A DNA stretch of 64,000 nt from an uncultured Clostridium sp. GTDB lineage: Bacteria; Bacillota; Clostridia; TANB77; CAG-508. Position 1 is the first letter of the stretch. Every line of letters begins with the position of its first letter. Of this stretch, positions 54,450 through 63,938 are shown piece by piece. The translations under genes and the position numbers were made by a program. Under the pieces are notes generated by a model. The model saw only the letters and a list, made by a program, of their open reading frames with translations. It did not search any database and had not been told where the DNA came from. The stretch covers positions 62,001 to 126,000 of the forward strand of contig URYN01000005.1 in the NCBI GenBank assembly GCA_900552135.1. Reading direction: 5' to 3'.

Positions 54450-54494
54450 AATGCTTAATGAAATTGACTGATAAGGTTTAATTCATTAAGCATT
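54450..54494 (+). terminator. Hairpin after the CBS gene
   Basis: AATGCTTAATGAA and TTCATTAAGCATT form a perfect 13-bp stem with a 19-base loop. No long T-run follows, so terminator function is probable but not sure. Confidence 0.55.
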
Positions 54495-54576
54495 AAATAT
54501 TACTATTGTAATGCTGTATAATCTTTACAAATTAAACATAAAATAATAATAGAACTCTGAAAAAAGGAATAAAAAA

Positions 54577-55680
54577 ATGATTGTTGATATGAACTATTGG
54601 ACAAAGGTAATAAGAAAAATATTTATTTTTTTGCTTAGCTTACTTGGAATATATTTGAGTTTTAAGCTAGCATGTTTTTATATGCCGTTTCTAATCGCAT
54701 TTATAATCTCTTTATTGCTAGAGCCGGTAATAAAATTCATGATGAAAAAATTTAAGATGAAAAGAAAAACAAGTAGTATTATAATATTAGTTGTTATAAC
54801 AGCAATACTACTAGGAATAATAGCCTGGACTATTACTACATTAATATCGGAAGGTTCTAATCTTCTAGAAAACTTCAGCACTTATGTTACAAATACAAGT
54901 GATTTGATTCAGAGGCTGTTTAATAGTGAAACATTAAAAAGAATAAAGATACCTGATAATGTTGCAAAAATAATAACTAACTCGGCTAATGATTTATTAA
55001 AAACAGTAACAACATGGATAAATTCATTTTTAAAATCAATTTTATCAGGTATTACTCAACTGCCAAGTATCGGAATTTATGTAGTAGTCATGTTTTTGGC
55101 ATTATATTTTATTTGTACAGATAAAATATACATGATTGATCAATTAGAACATCATCTGCCAGAAACATGGGTGAGAAAAATATATAAACATTTAAAAGAA
55201 CTTGTAAAAGTATTAGGAAAATATCTGAAGGCAGAAGCAACACTAATACTAATTTCTTTCGTTATATCACTAATAGGACTATATGCTTTTAAGATAGCGG
55301 GACTAGATGTAAAATATCCTTTATTATATGCATTGGCAATAGGATTTGTTGATGCTCTGCCAATATTTGGTTCTGGAACTGTTATGGTACCATGGGCTAT
55401 AATATCAGCATGTAACGGAGATATTAGGCTAGGAGTCAGCATTTTAGTACTGTGGATTATAATGTCGATTGTAAGACAATTAGTAGAACCAAAAATAGTT
55501 GGAATCCATATTGGCATACATCCGATATTTACACTAATAGCAATGTATACCGGATATAAAGTATCAGGGGTTATAGGATTATTCATTGGTCCGATTGTAC
55601 TAATAATACTAAAAAACATATATAGCAATATGCTGGATAAAGGAATGATGAAATCAATATTTTCAAGAGAGTACACTTAA
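54577..55680 (+). CDS. ytvI: AI-2E family transporter/sporulation integral membrane protein YtvI
   Basis: A 367-residue polytopic protein of the PF01594 superfamily. Six to eight transmembrane segments are visible, with the first pair FIFLLSLLGIYLSFKLACFY and FLIAFIISLLLEPVIKFMMK (about 12-60) and the conserved C-terminal LVEPKIVGIHIGIHPIFTLI and GVIGLFIGPIVLIILKNIY. The YtvI subgroup is typical of spore-formers, and the name is used by likeness. An ATG start at 54577 or 54589 fits. The gene stands alone between hairpins. Confidence 0.85.
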   Translation: MIVDMNYWTKVIRKIFIFLLSLLGIYLSFKLACFYMPFLIAFIISLLLEPVIKFMMKKFKMKRKTSSIIILVVITAILLGIIAWTITTLISEGSNLLENFSTYVTNTSDLIQRLFNSETLKRIKIPDNVAKIITNSANDLLKTVTTWINSFLKSILSGITQLPSIGIYVVVMFLALYFICTDKIYMIDQLEHHLPETWVRKIYKHLKELVKVLGKYLKAEATLILISFVISLIGLYAFKIAGLDVKYPLLYALAIGFVDALPIFGSGTVMVPWAIISACNGDIRLGVSILVLWIIMSIVRQLVEPKIVGIHIGIHPIFTLIAMYTGYKVSGVIGLFIGPIVLIILKNIYSNMLDKGMMKSIFSREYT

Positions 55681-55714
55681 AGTTTAACGAAAGAAAATAA
55701 TTTAACATATTTAT

Positions 55715-55757
55715 AAAACTTCTTCATAGTATGTAATAAGACTATGCAAGAAGTTTT
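55715..55757 (+). terminator. Terminator after ytvI
   Basis: AAAACTTCTTCATAGT pairs with ACTATGCAAGAAGTTTT (one bulge), followed by TGTGT; the stem is long and strong. Confidence 0.85.
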
Positions 55758-55780
55758 TGTGTGATAAGAGGGAGGATATG

Positions 55781-56329
55781 ATGTTTGTCTGTAATTTTAA
55801 ATTAAATGGTAAAAAGGCTTTTAAGATTATTTTTATAATATTGTTTATATTAATATTAGTTATGTGTTCTATTGGAATATATAAAATTTTTAACAAAAAG
55901 GGAAGAGAAACTGCAAATTCAGAATGTATACCAATTGGAAAAATAAATGTAATATCTGCGAGCAACTATACAAATGTACTTAAAACTGTTCATGAAAATT
56001 TAAACGATTATGTAGGAATGAAAATAAAATTTACAGGATTCGTGTATAGACTTGATGATTTTAATAATAGTCAATTTGTGCTTGCAAGGCAGATGATAGT
56101 TTCATCAGATATGAAAGCTGTTGTAGTTGGTTTTCTATGTCATCTAAACGAAGCGGAAAAATACAATGATGGAGCATGGATAGAAATTGAAGGAACTATA
56201 ACAAGAGGGGATTATCATGGAGAAATACCGGTTGTAGAGATAAACAAGATAAAAACGGTAAATACGCCAAACGAGGAATATGTTTATCCACCTGATATTT
56301 CTTATGTTCCAACATCTGCAGGACTATAA
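55781..56329 (+). CDS. Membrane-anchored TIGR03943/DUF1980-like protein
   Basis: A protein of about 182 residues. After a short N-terminus comes one transmembrane segment (IIFIILFILILVMCSIGIY, about 16-34), then an extracytoplasmic domain with VGMKIKFTGFVYRLDDFNNS, SQFVLARQMIVSSDMKAVV and WIEIEGTITRGDYHGEIPVV. The YVGMKIKFTGFVY and ARQMI...CCxxD-type pattern resembles the C-terminal domain of the YcgQ/DUF1980 family, where here a C in VVGFLCHL stays in the place of the usual cysteine pair. ATG 55781 is five bases after GGGAGG. Function unknown. Confidence 0.7.
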   Translation: MFVCNFKLNGKKAFKIIFIILFILILVMCSIGIYKIFNKKGRETANSECIPIGKINVISASNYTNVLKTVHENLNDYVGMKIKFTGFVYRLDDFNNSQFVLARQMIVSSDMKAVVVGFLCHLNEAEKYNDGAWIEIEGTITRGDYHGEIPVVEINKIKTVNTPNEEYVYPPDISYVPTSAGL

Positions 56330-56393
56330 AATGTTAACAAAGTTTACATAACAAAAACTGATATAAAATATTTGAAATTTCTTCAAAATTTAC

Positions 56394-56422
56394 TTGCTAA
56401 TTGCACTATTTAGTTATATAAT
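56394..56422 (+). promoter_or_regulatory. secA promoter
   Basis: TTGCTA at 56394-56399, 17-base spacer, TATAAT at 56417-56422, followed by a leader of about 85 bases. Confidence 0.75.
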
Positions 56423-56515
56423 TGCACCATAAATAAAATTAAAGATAAAGTGGCAAAGTATGTAAAATAAATAGAACATATATTGCTAGCTAAAAGCAGG
56501 AAGGATGAATTTCAA

Positions 56516-59269
56516 ATGGGACTATTTAAAACAGATAGCGAAAAAGCAGTAAAAAGAGTAATGCCAATAGTAAACAAAATCAATAGTTTAGAGCCAGAAA
56601 TGGAAAAACTTTCAGATAGTGAGCTTGTAGCAAAAACTCCATATTTTAAAGAACAATTAAAAAATGGAAAAACTTTAGATGATATATTACCTGAAGCTTT
56701 TGCAGTTGTTAGAGAAGCTTCAAAAAGAGTACTGGGAATGCGTCATTTTGATGTGCAATTAATTGGTGGAATTATACTTCATCAAGGAAGAATTGCAGAA
56801 ATGAAAACTGGTGAAGGAAAAACACTTGTTGCAACACTTCCAGTATATCTAAATGCACTTACAGGAGAAGGAGTTCATGTTGTAACAGTAAATGATTACC
56901 TAGCAAAAAGAGATAGCGAATGGATGGGTAACCTTTACAGATTCTTAGGATTATCAGTTGGACTTGTAATTGCAGGAATGAATCCAAAACAAAAGCAAGA
57001 TGCTTATGCTTGTGATGTAACTTATGGAACAAATAACGAATTCGGATTTGATTACTTAAGAGACAACATGGTTATATATAAAAATCAATTAGTACAAAGA
57101 AAATTAAAATATGCAATCGTAGACGAGATTGATAGTATTTTAATTGATGAGGCTCGTACACCACTTATTATATCTGGTAGAGGAGCAGAATCTTCAGACT
57201 TATATCAAAAAGCAGATCGTTTTGTAAAAAAACTAGAAGCCAAAGAAATAATTGAAGAAGACGACAAAGATATAGAACAAGAAGAAGATAATGAAAAATA
57301 TGATTATATCATAGACTTAAAAGCAAAAGCTGCAACACTTACTCAAAAAGGTATTGCAAAAGCTGAAAAAGAATTTAACCTAGAGAACTTAAACGATTTA
57401 GATAACTCTGAATTAGTACATGCAATAAATCAAGCTCTTCATGCAAACGGAATAATGAAGAAAGATAAAGACTACATCGTAAAAGATGGACAAGTTCTTA
57501 TCGTAGACGAGTTTACAGGAAGAATTATGTATGGAAGAAGATACAACAATGGATTACATCAAGCAATAGAAGCTAAAGAACATGTAAAAGTAAATGATGA
57601 ATCTAAAACACTTGCAACAATTACATTCCAAAACTACTTCAGAATGTATGAAAAATTATCAGGTATGACTGGTACAGCTATGACAGAAAAAGACGAATTC
57701 CAAGAAATTTACAAACTTGATGTTGTAGAAATACCAACAAACAAACCAATGATAAGAAAAGATTATTCAGACATAATTTATAAAAATGAAAATGTTAAAT
57801 TTAATGCTGTAATAGAAGACATTAAACAATCACATGCAAAAGGACAACCAGTTTTAATTGGTACAGTATCAATCGATAAATCTGAAAAATTAAGCAGAAT
57901 GCTTGATAAAGCAGGAATACCTCACGAAGTATTAAATGCTAAATATCATGAAAAAGAAGCACAAATCATAGCACAAGCTGGTAAATTTGGAGCAGTTACA
58001 ATAGCAACAAACATGGCTGGACGTGGTACCGATATTATGCTTGGAGGAAACAGTGAATATTTAGCAAAAGAAGAAATGAGAAAACTAAAATATTCAGATG
58101 AAGAAATCGAAGACGCATCTGCTCACAATGCAACAGATGATAAAACAATAATTGCAGCTAGAGAAAAATTTGCAGAACTTGAAAAGAAATATGACGAACA
58201 AATAAAAGAAGAAAAGCAAAAAGTAATTGATGCCGGTGGACTAAAAATAATTGGTACACAAAGACATGAATCAAGAAGAATTGATAACCAGTTACGTGGA
58301 CGTAGTGGACGTCAAGGAGACCCAGGAGAATCAAGATTCTACATTGGACTTGATGACGACTTAATGAAAATCTTTGGTGGAGACTTAGTAACTAAAGTTT
58401 ACAACACACTTGGAGCAGATGAAAATATGCCAATAGAAAGCAGATTAATATCTAAGGCTGTTGAAAATGCTCAAAAGAAAGTTGAAGGAAGAAACTTCAG
58501 TGTTAGAAAGAATGTCCTACAATATGACGACGTTATGAATGTTCAAAGAACTGTTATATATGCTCAAAGAAGAGATGTCCTTGATGGAAAAGACTTAAAA
58601 GAAAACATATTAAAAATGATTGATTCAGCTATAGAAATAGTTGTTGATTCACATATTGTTCCAGGAGAAGATGTAAACATTGAGGCGCTAGCACAAGATA
58701 TTCAAACAACACTTGGAATATCTGATGTAAACAGCTTAAAAGCTGGAAACTTTGACAAGAACAATGTTGTAAACGAATTAATAGAAAAAGCACATCAAAT
58801 ATATGAAGCAAAAGAGCAAGAATTTGGTGAAGAAAATTTAAGAGAACTTGAAAGAGTTGTAATGCTTAAAATAGTTGATCAAAAATGGATGGACCACATT
58901 GACAATATGGACGAATTAAAGAAGGGAATAGGACTTCAAGGATATGGTCAAAAAGATCCAGTAGTTCAATACCGTCTAGAAGGTACAGAAATGTTCGATG
59001 CAATGGTAGAAGATATAAGAATGGACGTTGCAAAAATACTATTAAATATTCGTAAAAAAGAAGGACCAATCGAAAGAAAGGAAACTTCTAGAGTTACAGG
59101 AGCAGGACTTGAGGATACAGCAATAAACTTAGTTGATGGAAACATCTCTGAAAAAGAGGGTGGAATGAACAAGACTATCGTAAATGAAGGACCTAAAGTA
59201 GGTAGAAACGACCCATGCCCATGTGGAAGTGGTAAAAAGTACAAAAACTGTTGTGGAAGAAACGAATAA
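56516..59269 (+). CDS. secA: Preprotein translocase ATPase SecA
   Basis: Motor of the Sec translocon. ATG 56516 (MGLFKTDSEKAVKRVM) follows AGGAAGGATG; a TTG at 56483 would add 11 residues. Walker A MKTGEGKTLVATLPVY (about 95-110), the Walker B/DEAD-like VDEIDSILIDEARTPLIISG (about 203-222), GMTGTAMTEKDEF, MAGRGTDIMLGG, and RGRSGRQGDPGESRFY are all present. The C-terminal SEC-C zinc module CPCGSGKKYKNCCG closes the 917 residues. A small extra Glu-rich stretch (EEDDKDIEQEEDNEK) lies near residue 250. Confidence 0.98.
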   Translation: MGLFKTDSEKAVKRVMPIVNKINSLEPEMEKLSDSELVAKTPYFKEQLKNGKTLDDILPEAFAVVREASKRVLGMRHFDVQLIGGIILHQGRIAEMKTGEGKTLVATLPVYLNALTGEGVHVVTVNDYLAKRDSEWMGNLYRFLGLSVGLVIAGMNPKQKQDAYACDVTYGTNNEFGFDYLRDNMVIYKNQLVQRKLKYAIVDEIDSILIDEARTPLIISGRGAESSDLYQKADRFVKKLEAKEIIEEDDKDIEQEEDNEKYDYIIDLKAKAATLTQKGIAKAEKEFNLENLNDLDNSELVHAINQALHANGIMKKDKDYIVKDGQVLIVDEFTGRIMYGRRYNNGLHQAIEAKEHVKVNDESKTLATITFQNYFRMYEKLSGMTGTAMTEKDEFQEIYKLDVVEIPTNKPMIRKDYSDIIYKNENVKFNAVIEDIKQSHAKGQPVLIGTVSIDKSEKLSRMLDKAGIPHEVLNAKYHEKEAQIIAQAGKFGAVTIATNMAGRGTDIMLGGNSEYLAKEEMRKLKYSDEEIEDASAHNATDDKTIIAAREKFAELEKKYDEQIKEEKQKVIDAGGLKIIGTQRHESRRIDNQLRGRSGRQGDPGESRFYIGLDDDLMKIFGGDLVTKVYNTLGADENMPIESRLISKAVENAQKKVEGRNFSVRKNVLQYDDVMNVQRTVIYAQRRDVLDGKDLKENILKMIDSAIEIVVDSHIVPGEDVNIEALAQDIQTTLGISDVNSLKAGNFDKNNVVNELIEKAHQIYEAKEQEFGEENLRELERVVMLKIVDQKWMDHIDNMDELKKGIGLQGYGQKDPVVQYRLEGTEMFDAMVEDIRMDVAKILLNIRKKEGPIERKETSRVTGAGLEDTAINLVDGNISEKEGGMNKTIVNEGPKVGRNDPCPCGSGKKYKNCCGRNE

Positions 59270-59275
59270 AATATT

Positions 59276-59306
59276 AAGAAGCTAACATTTATAAGTTAGC
59301 TTCTTT
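59276..59306 (+). terminator. secA terminator
   Basis: GAAGCTAAC and GTTAGCTTC pair around an eight-base loop, then TTT. It is just seven bases past the stop. Confidence 0.85.
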
Positions 59307-59347
59307 ACATTTTCGTTTGATATAGAAAAAATATAAAAACATAATTG

Positions 59348-59386
59348 CAAACAAATGTTTACAAACACCTCTAGTTATGATATTAT
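59348..59386 (+). promoter_or_regulatory. SOS-type promoter of the Y-family polymerase gene
   Basis: CAAACAAATGTTTA (59348-59361) matches the LexA/DinR consensus CGAACRNRYGTTYG at most positions and overlaps the -35 TTTACA (59358-59363). A 17-base spacer leads to TATTAT (59381-59386). Repressor binding here would block polymerase, typical of SOS control. Confidence 0.65.
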
Positions 59387-59407
59387 ATAACTACGGGGTG
59401 ATTTTTT

Positions 59408-60913
59408 ATGAACAGAATATATGCTGCAATAGATTTAAAATCATTTTATGCTTCTGTAGAATGTATGGAAAGAAATTTAAATCCGCTAAGAACAAACTTA
59501 GTTGTTGCCGATAATTCAAGAACTGAAAAAACAATATGTTTAGCTGTATCACCAAGTTTAAAGGCTTATGGTATCCCTGGAAGAGCAAGATTATTTGAAG
59601 TAATACAAAAAGTAAAAAATGCGAATAATTATAGGAGAAGGTTTGCTAAAAACAATACATTTATAGCTAAATCTTTTGATGCCATAGAATTAAAAAATAA
59701 TAAAGATTTAGAATTGGACTATATAACAGCTCCACCCAGAATGTCTTTATACATGAAGTATAGCACAAGAATATATAATACGTATTTGAAGTATATATCG
59801 GCGGATGATATATATGTTTATTCAATTGACGAAATTTTTTGTGATTTAACTAGTTATCTTAATACTTACAAGTTAACGGCAAAAGAATTAGTAACGAGAA
59901 TGATAAGAGATGTATATGAAACAACAGGAATAACTGCTACGGCAGGAATTGGTACAAATTTATTTTTAGCTAAAGTTGCTATGGATATCGTGGCAAAACA
60001 TACCGAACCCAACAGCTATGGAGTAAGAATTGCAGAATTAGATGAAATGAGTTTTAGAAGAAAACTATGGAATCACAGACCAATTACAGATTTTTGGAGA
60101 GTAGGAAAAGGCTATAGTAAAAGATTAGAAAAGTATAGAATATTTACTATGGGAGATGTTGCAAGATGCTCTGTTGAGAATGAAGAATTATTATATAAAA
60201 TTTTTGGAATAAATGCAGAATTACTGATAGACCATAGCTGGGGCTGGGAATGTGCAACTATAGAAAGTATTAAGGCATGTAAACCAGCTAATAGAAGTTT
60301 ATGCTCTGGACAGGTTCTCCATTGTCCATACAACTATGAGCAGACAAAACTTATTATAAAAGAAATGTCAAACGATTTAGTTTTGGAAATGATAGAAAAA
60401 CACTTTGTGACAGATATGCTAGTATTAACAATTGAATATGATGTGGAAAATTTAAAGAATTCTAATTATAAGAAATTTTGCATAGAAGGAACAAAAGCAG
60501 ACAAATATGGCAGGACAGTTCCAAAACCAGCACATGGAACATACAGGCTAGAAAGTAAAATATCGTCTACAAGGCTTATATGTGATGGATTTATAAAATT
60601 ATATGACAGCATAATAAATAAGAATTTACTCATTAGAAAGATATATTTAACAGTGGGAAATCTTGCCGATGAAGCGGAAGGTAATAATAAAGAAAACCAA
60701 TATGAACAAGTAAATTTATTCACTAATTATAAAGAAATTGAAGAAAAAAGAAGAATTGAAAATGAAAAACTTACAAAAGAAAAGAATATACAAAAAGCTA
60801 TTATAGAGATAAAGAACAAATATGGAAAAAATGCTATAATAAAAGCTATGGATTTAGAAGAGGACGCAACTGCAATAGAAAGAAACGGACAGATAGGCGG
60901 TCATAAGGGATAA
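59408..60913 (+). CDS. uvrX: Y-family DNA polymerase, UvrX/UmuC-like
   Basis: Error-prone translesion polymerase. The palm start RIYAAIDLKSFYASVECMER (catalytic Asp8), VYSIDEIFCDLTSYL (about 138-152, with the DE pair), then ATAGIGTNLFLAKVAMDIVA and IATIESIKACKPANRSL-like residues. The little-finger region and a Lys/Glu-rich C-terminus complete 501 residues. It is longer than DinB and like B. subtilis UvrX/YqjW, which pair with YolD-type proteins; a YolD gene follows 116 bases downstream. The promoter carries an SOS-box-like site. ATG follows GGGGTGATTTTT. Confidence 0.9.
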   Translation: MNRIYAAIDLKSFYASVECMERNLNPLRTNLVVADNSRTEKTICLAVSPSLKAYGIPGRARLFEVIQKVKNANNYRRRFAKNNTFIAKSFDAIELKNNKDLELDYITAPPRMSLYMKYSTRIYNTYLKYISADDIYVYSIDEIFCDLTSYLNTYKLTAKELVTRMIRDVYETTGITATAGIGTNLFLAKVAMDIVAKHTEPNSYGVRIAELDEMSFRRKLWNHRPITDFWRVGKGYSKRLEKYRIFTMGDVARCSVENEELLYKIFGINAELLIDHSWGWECATIESIKACKPANRSLCSGQVLHCPYNYEQTKLIIKEMSNDLVLEMIEKHFVTDMLVLTIEYDVENLKNSNYKKFCIEGTKADKYGRTVPKPAHGTYRLESKISSTRLICDGFIKLYDSIINKNLLIRKIYLTVGNLADEAEGNNKENQYEQVNLFTNYKEIEEKRRIENEKLTKEKNIQKAIIEIKNKYGKNAIIKAMDLEEDATAIERNGQIGGHKG

Positions 60914-61029
60914 CGATTTTAATGTGTGACTTTAATAATATAAAGCATAACTTAGATGATTGATATAATGTTTGGTATTGGGCGTACGGAAAATAATTTA
61001 AATTAAAGATTAAACGAAGAGGAATTTTT

Positions 61030-61434
61030 ATGAATGATGAACACAAGTATGATGATATTATTAATTTAGAACACCATGTTTCAACAAAACACTCAAGAAT
61101 GAGTTTAGAAAATAGATCTGCACAATTTGCACCTTTTTCTGCATTAACAGGCTATGAGGAAGCGGTAACAGAAGAAGCAAGAATTACTGAAAATAGGATT
61201 GATATTGATGAGGAAGCAAAAATAGAGGTAAATGAGAAACTAAATTATATAATGAAACATCTTGATAAGAATATAATCGTCTCTGTAACGTATTTTGAAA
61301 AAGATAAAAAGAAACAGGGTGGAAGTTATAAAACGATAAAAGGAATAATAAAAAAGATAGATGATTTTAGAAAGACGATAGAGATGCAAACAGGAGAAAT
61401 TATCAAAATTGAAGAGTTAAAAAAGATAGAATAA
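61030..61434 (+). CDS. yolD: YolD-like protein
   Basis: A 134-residue YolD-family protein. The marks are YDDIINLEHHVSTKHSRMSL and NRSAQFAPFSALTGYEEAV (about 28-46), then a C-terminal half like VSVTYFEKDKKKQGGSYKTI and DDFRKTIEMQTGEIIKIEEL. In Bacilli and Clostridia these genes sit beside Y-family polymerases, and some YolD-like proteins act with them in the SOS response. It is downstream of the uvrX gene and likely coexpressed. ATG 61030 follows GAAGAGGAATTTTT. Confidence 0.88.
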   Translation: MNDEHKYDDIINLEHHVSTKHSRMSLENRSAQFAPFSALTGYEEAVTEEARITENRIDIDEEAKIEVNEKLNYIMKHLDKNIIVSVTYFEKDKKKQGGSYKTIKGIIKKIDDFRKTIEMQTGEIIKIEELKKIE

Positions 61435-61464
61435 TGTTGCAAACTAAAAAATAAAATTTGCTAA

Positions 61465-61632
61465 AATAAAACTGCAGAAAGTACAAATACAATAGAGTTT
61501 GCTCAACTTAAAGCTGGAGTTACAAAAATAAGAGTTTACATGTGGGTTGAAGGACAAGACGTTGACTGTGAAAATTCTGCATCTGGTACAGATATAAAAT
61601 TTGATTTACAATTCACAGCTACAGCTCCATAA
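61465..61632 (+). pseudogene. 3' remnant of a SipW-dependent (TasA-like) surface protein
   Basis: An open stretch of about 55 codons without a start or ribosome-binding site reads ...TIEFAQLKAGVTKIRVYMWV, then EGQDVDCENSASGTDIKFDL and an Ala/Thr end. IRVYxWVEGQDxDCxxxxxG is typical of the last part of TasA/camelysin-like or pilin-like secreted proteins of Clostridia. The rest of that gene is missing, so this is a decayed copy or a recombination leftover. The upstream in-frame stop is at 61462-61464. Confidence 0.6.
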
Positions 61633-61758
61633 CTTATGAATAAAAATTGAAATGTTTATAAAAATATCATCTAATTATAATAATTTTATAAGTATGTATA
61701 CTTGTCGGTTTTGGTAAATATATGATATAATACTAACCGTGAATGAAAGGAAAAAGTC

Positions 61759-62469
61759 GTGGCAAAATCAATATCAGAACAACTTTATTATGAGAGTATT
61801 AGATATATACTAATAAGAGAACGAATAAAAAATACATATATCCAAATAAAAGATGGAAAAGTATTTGTAAAAGCTCCAAGAAGTACCAGCATAAACTACA
61901 TAGAAAAACTTCTAGCAGAAAAGAAAAATTGGATTTTAAAAAAATTAGAAGAGCAATCAAAAACAATAAAGGCACAACTAAATTATCAGGACGGAGACAA
62001 GATTAGCGTACTTGGAAAAACATATACGCTAAGAATCCTCTATAATAATAACAAGAGGAGCAAGATTTATTCAGATCCTCAAAATGTATATTGTGAATTC
62101 AATAATGAAATACAAAATTTATCTAATGTCGAAAAAGAGAATATCACAAAGAAATTAATCGAAAAATACTACAGATATATTGCAACACAAGAAGTATTTC
62201 CTGCTATAGAAGACTTACAGAAAAGAACAGGATTATATCCATCAGAATGCAATATAAAAAATTTAAAAGCTACATGGGGAATATGTTCCTCAAAGAGAAA
62301 AATAAGCATAAATCTAAATCTCATGGCTTACAGCAGGCATGCAATAGAATATGTATGTTTACATGAACTTTGCCATTTGAAATACATGAATCACTCAAAA
62401 GATTTTTGGAATTTAGTAGAACACTATATGCCAGACTACAAACTTGCAAAAAAAGAACTAAAAAGTTAA
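61759..62469 (+). CDS. M48/YgjP-type zinc metallopeptidase (DUF45)
   Basis: A 236-residue protein of the YgjP/WLM-like group (DUF45). The zinc motif HELCHLKYMNHSKDFWNLVE near residues 203-222 contains HExxH and the third histidine in NHSKDF. Before it lies NLKATWGICSSKRKISINLN (about 174-193), the SprT-like core. The N-terminal half is a positively charged beta domain. The start is GTG 61759 after AAAGGAAAAAG. Its substrate is unknown; proteins of this kind stand alone in many genomes. Confidence 0.88.
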   Translation: MAKSISEQLYYESIRYILIRERIKNTYIQIKDGKVFVKAPRSTSINYIEKLLAEKKNWILKKLEEQSKTIKAQLNYQDGDKISVLGKTYTLRILYNNNKRSKIYSDPQNVYCEFNNEIQNLSNVEKENITKKLIEKYYRYIATQEVFPAIEDLQKRTGLYPSECNIKNLKATWGICSSKRKISINLNLMAYSRHAIEYVCLHELCHLKYMNHSKDFWNLVEHYMPDYKLAKKELKS

Positions 62470-62637
62470 GAAAAGAATAAGCATATTTCATTGATAAAAG
62501 AGAGTTTTAATGTATGAAAATGTATGTTCTTACAGATAAAAAGGTTTATAGGTAAATCCTTTATTAAAACCTAAATTTATTATACAAGGAGTCGTATGAT
62601 TATTTAAAATATTAAATAAATCATACAATAATATTAT

Positions 62638-63829
62638 ATGATTAGTTTAGAAGAAAACACAAAAAAATTACAAAGTTTAAGTGAAAGACTTGCAGAAATC
62701 GGAGGTTCTCTTTGACGTTGCCGGGTTAGAACAACAATTAAAAGAGTTAGAAAATCAGACCACAAAACCTGAATTTTGGAACGACTCTGCAAACTCTGGA
62801 AAAATATTAAAACAAATAAACAACATAAAAAGTAAAACAGAAAATTACAAAAAAATAAAAGAAAATCTGCAATATATATTAGAATTAAAGGACTTAGTTT
62901 ACGAAGAAATTAAAGAAATGCCGGCAGGTGCAGAACTATTAAAGTCAAGCTTCTTACTAGATGGAGAGCAAGAAAATATCAAGAAAGATTCAGACTTATA
63001 TGCAGAAATAAAAGAAGTATTAGAAGAAACAGAATCACTTGAAAACAACATAGAAAAGCTAGAAATATCAACACTTCTATCAGGTAAATATGACTCTAAT
63101 AATGCAATTTTAACCATCCACCCTGGAGCAGGAGGCACAGAAGCTCAAGACTGGGCAGAAATGTTATACAGAATGTACACTAGATGGGCTTCTCAAAATG
63201 GATATGATATAAAAGAATTAGACTATTTAGATGGGGAAGAGGCAGGCCTAAAAAGTGTAACCTTCTTAGTTTCTGGAGAGTATGCTTATGGATACCTTAA
63301 AGGAGAAATGGGAGTTCATAGGCTTGTTAGAATCTCGCCATTTGACGCAGGAGGAAGACGCCATACATCATTTGCATCTTTGGAAGTATTGCCAGAAATA
63401 GCAGAAGATATAGAGATTGACATTAATCCAGACGATTTAAGAGTAGACACATATAGGTCATCTGGTGCAGGAGGACAACACATAAACAAAACCTCATCTG
63501 CAATAAGAATAACACATATTCCAACAAATATAGTAGTCACATGTCAATCAGAAAGATCGCAGATTCAAAACAGAGAGACAGCAATGAAAATGTTGAAATC
63601 AAAACTGTTGAACTTAAAGGAAAAAGAAAACAAAGAAAAAATAGAAGATTTAAAAGGCGTTCAGATGGACATTGCTTGGGGAAGTCAAATTCGTTCTTAT
63701 GTATTTTGCCCATATACACTCGTAAAAGACCATAGAACAAATTATGAAACAGGAAATGTTCAGGCCGTAATGGATGGAGACTTAAATGGATTTATAGACA
63801 GTTATTTAAAATGGAGTCATAATAAATAA
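62638..63829 (+). CDS. prfB: Peptide chain release factor 2 with programmed +1 frameshift
   Basis: RF2 ends translation at UGA and UAA. Frame 0 starts at ATG 62638 and gives 25 codons (MISLEENTKKLQSLSERL...) up to CTT TGA at 62710-62715. An internal ribosome-binding-like GGAGGT precedes it by six bases. Reading then slips +1 to GAC at 62714 and goes to 63829, for about 396 residues in total. The SPF anticodon-mimic is at about residue 232 (RISPFDAGG) and GGQ at about 277 (GAGGQHINK). Autoregulation by in-frame UGA is the classical RF2 device. A start at GTG 62681 in the second frame is not needed. Confidence 0.95.
62710..62716 (+). promoter_or_regulatory. prfB +1 recoding site
   Basis: CTTTGAC with GGAGGT a few bases upstream. 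The slippery CTT, the poor-context UGA and the internal Shine-Dalgarno form the standard RF2 frameshift signal. Confidence 0.93.
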
Positions 63830-63895
63830 AAGAGACTATCGTAAATCATATTAAGTTCGTAAAAAATATTTCTTTATTACAATGACTAAAATTAT

Positions 63896-63938
63896 AATAA
63901 ATAGCGGATTATTTAATCTACTATTTATTTTTTATTTT
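63896..63938 (+). terminator. prfB terminator
   Basis: AATAAATAG and CTATTTATT pair, with an inner GGATT/AATC pairing, followed by TTTTTTATTTTT. Confidence 0.8.

Noticed and set aside
62681..62713. GTG at 62681 as the prfB start
   Set aside because: The 25-codon frame-0 leader and the CTTTGAC signal explain the gene fully, and the GTG would give a foreign N-terminus.
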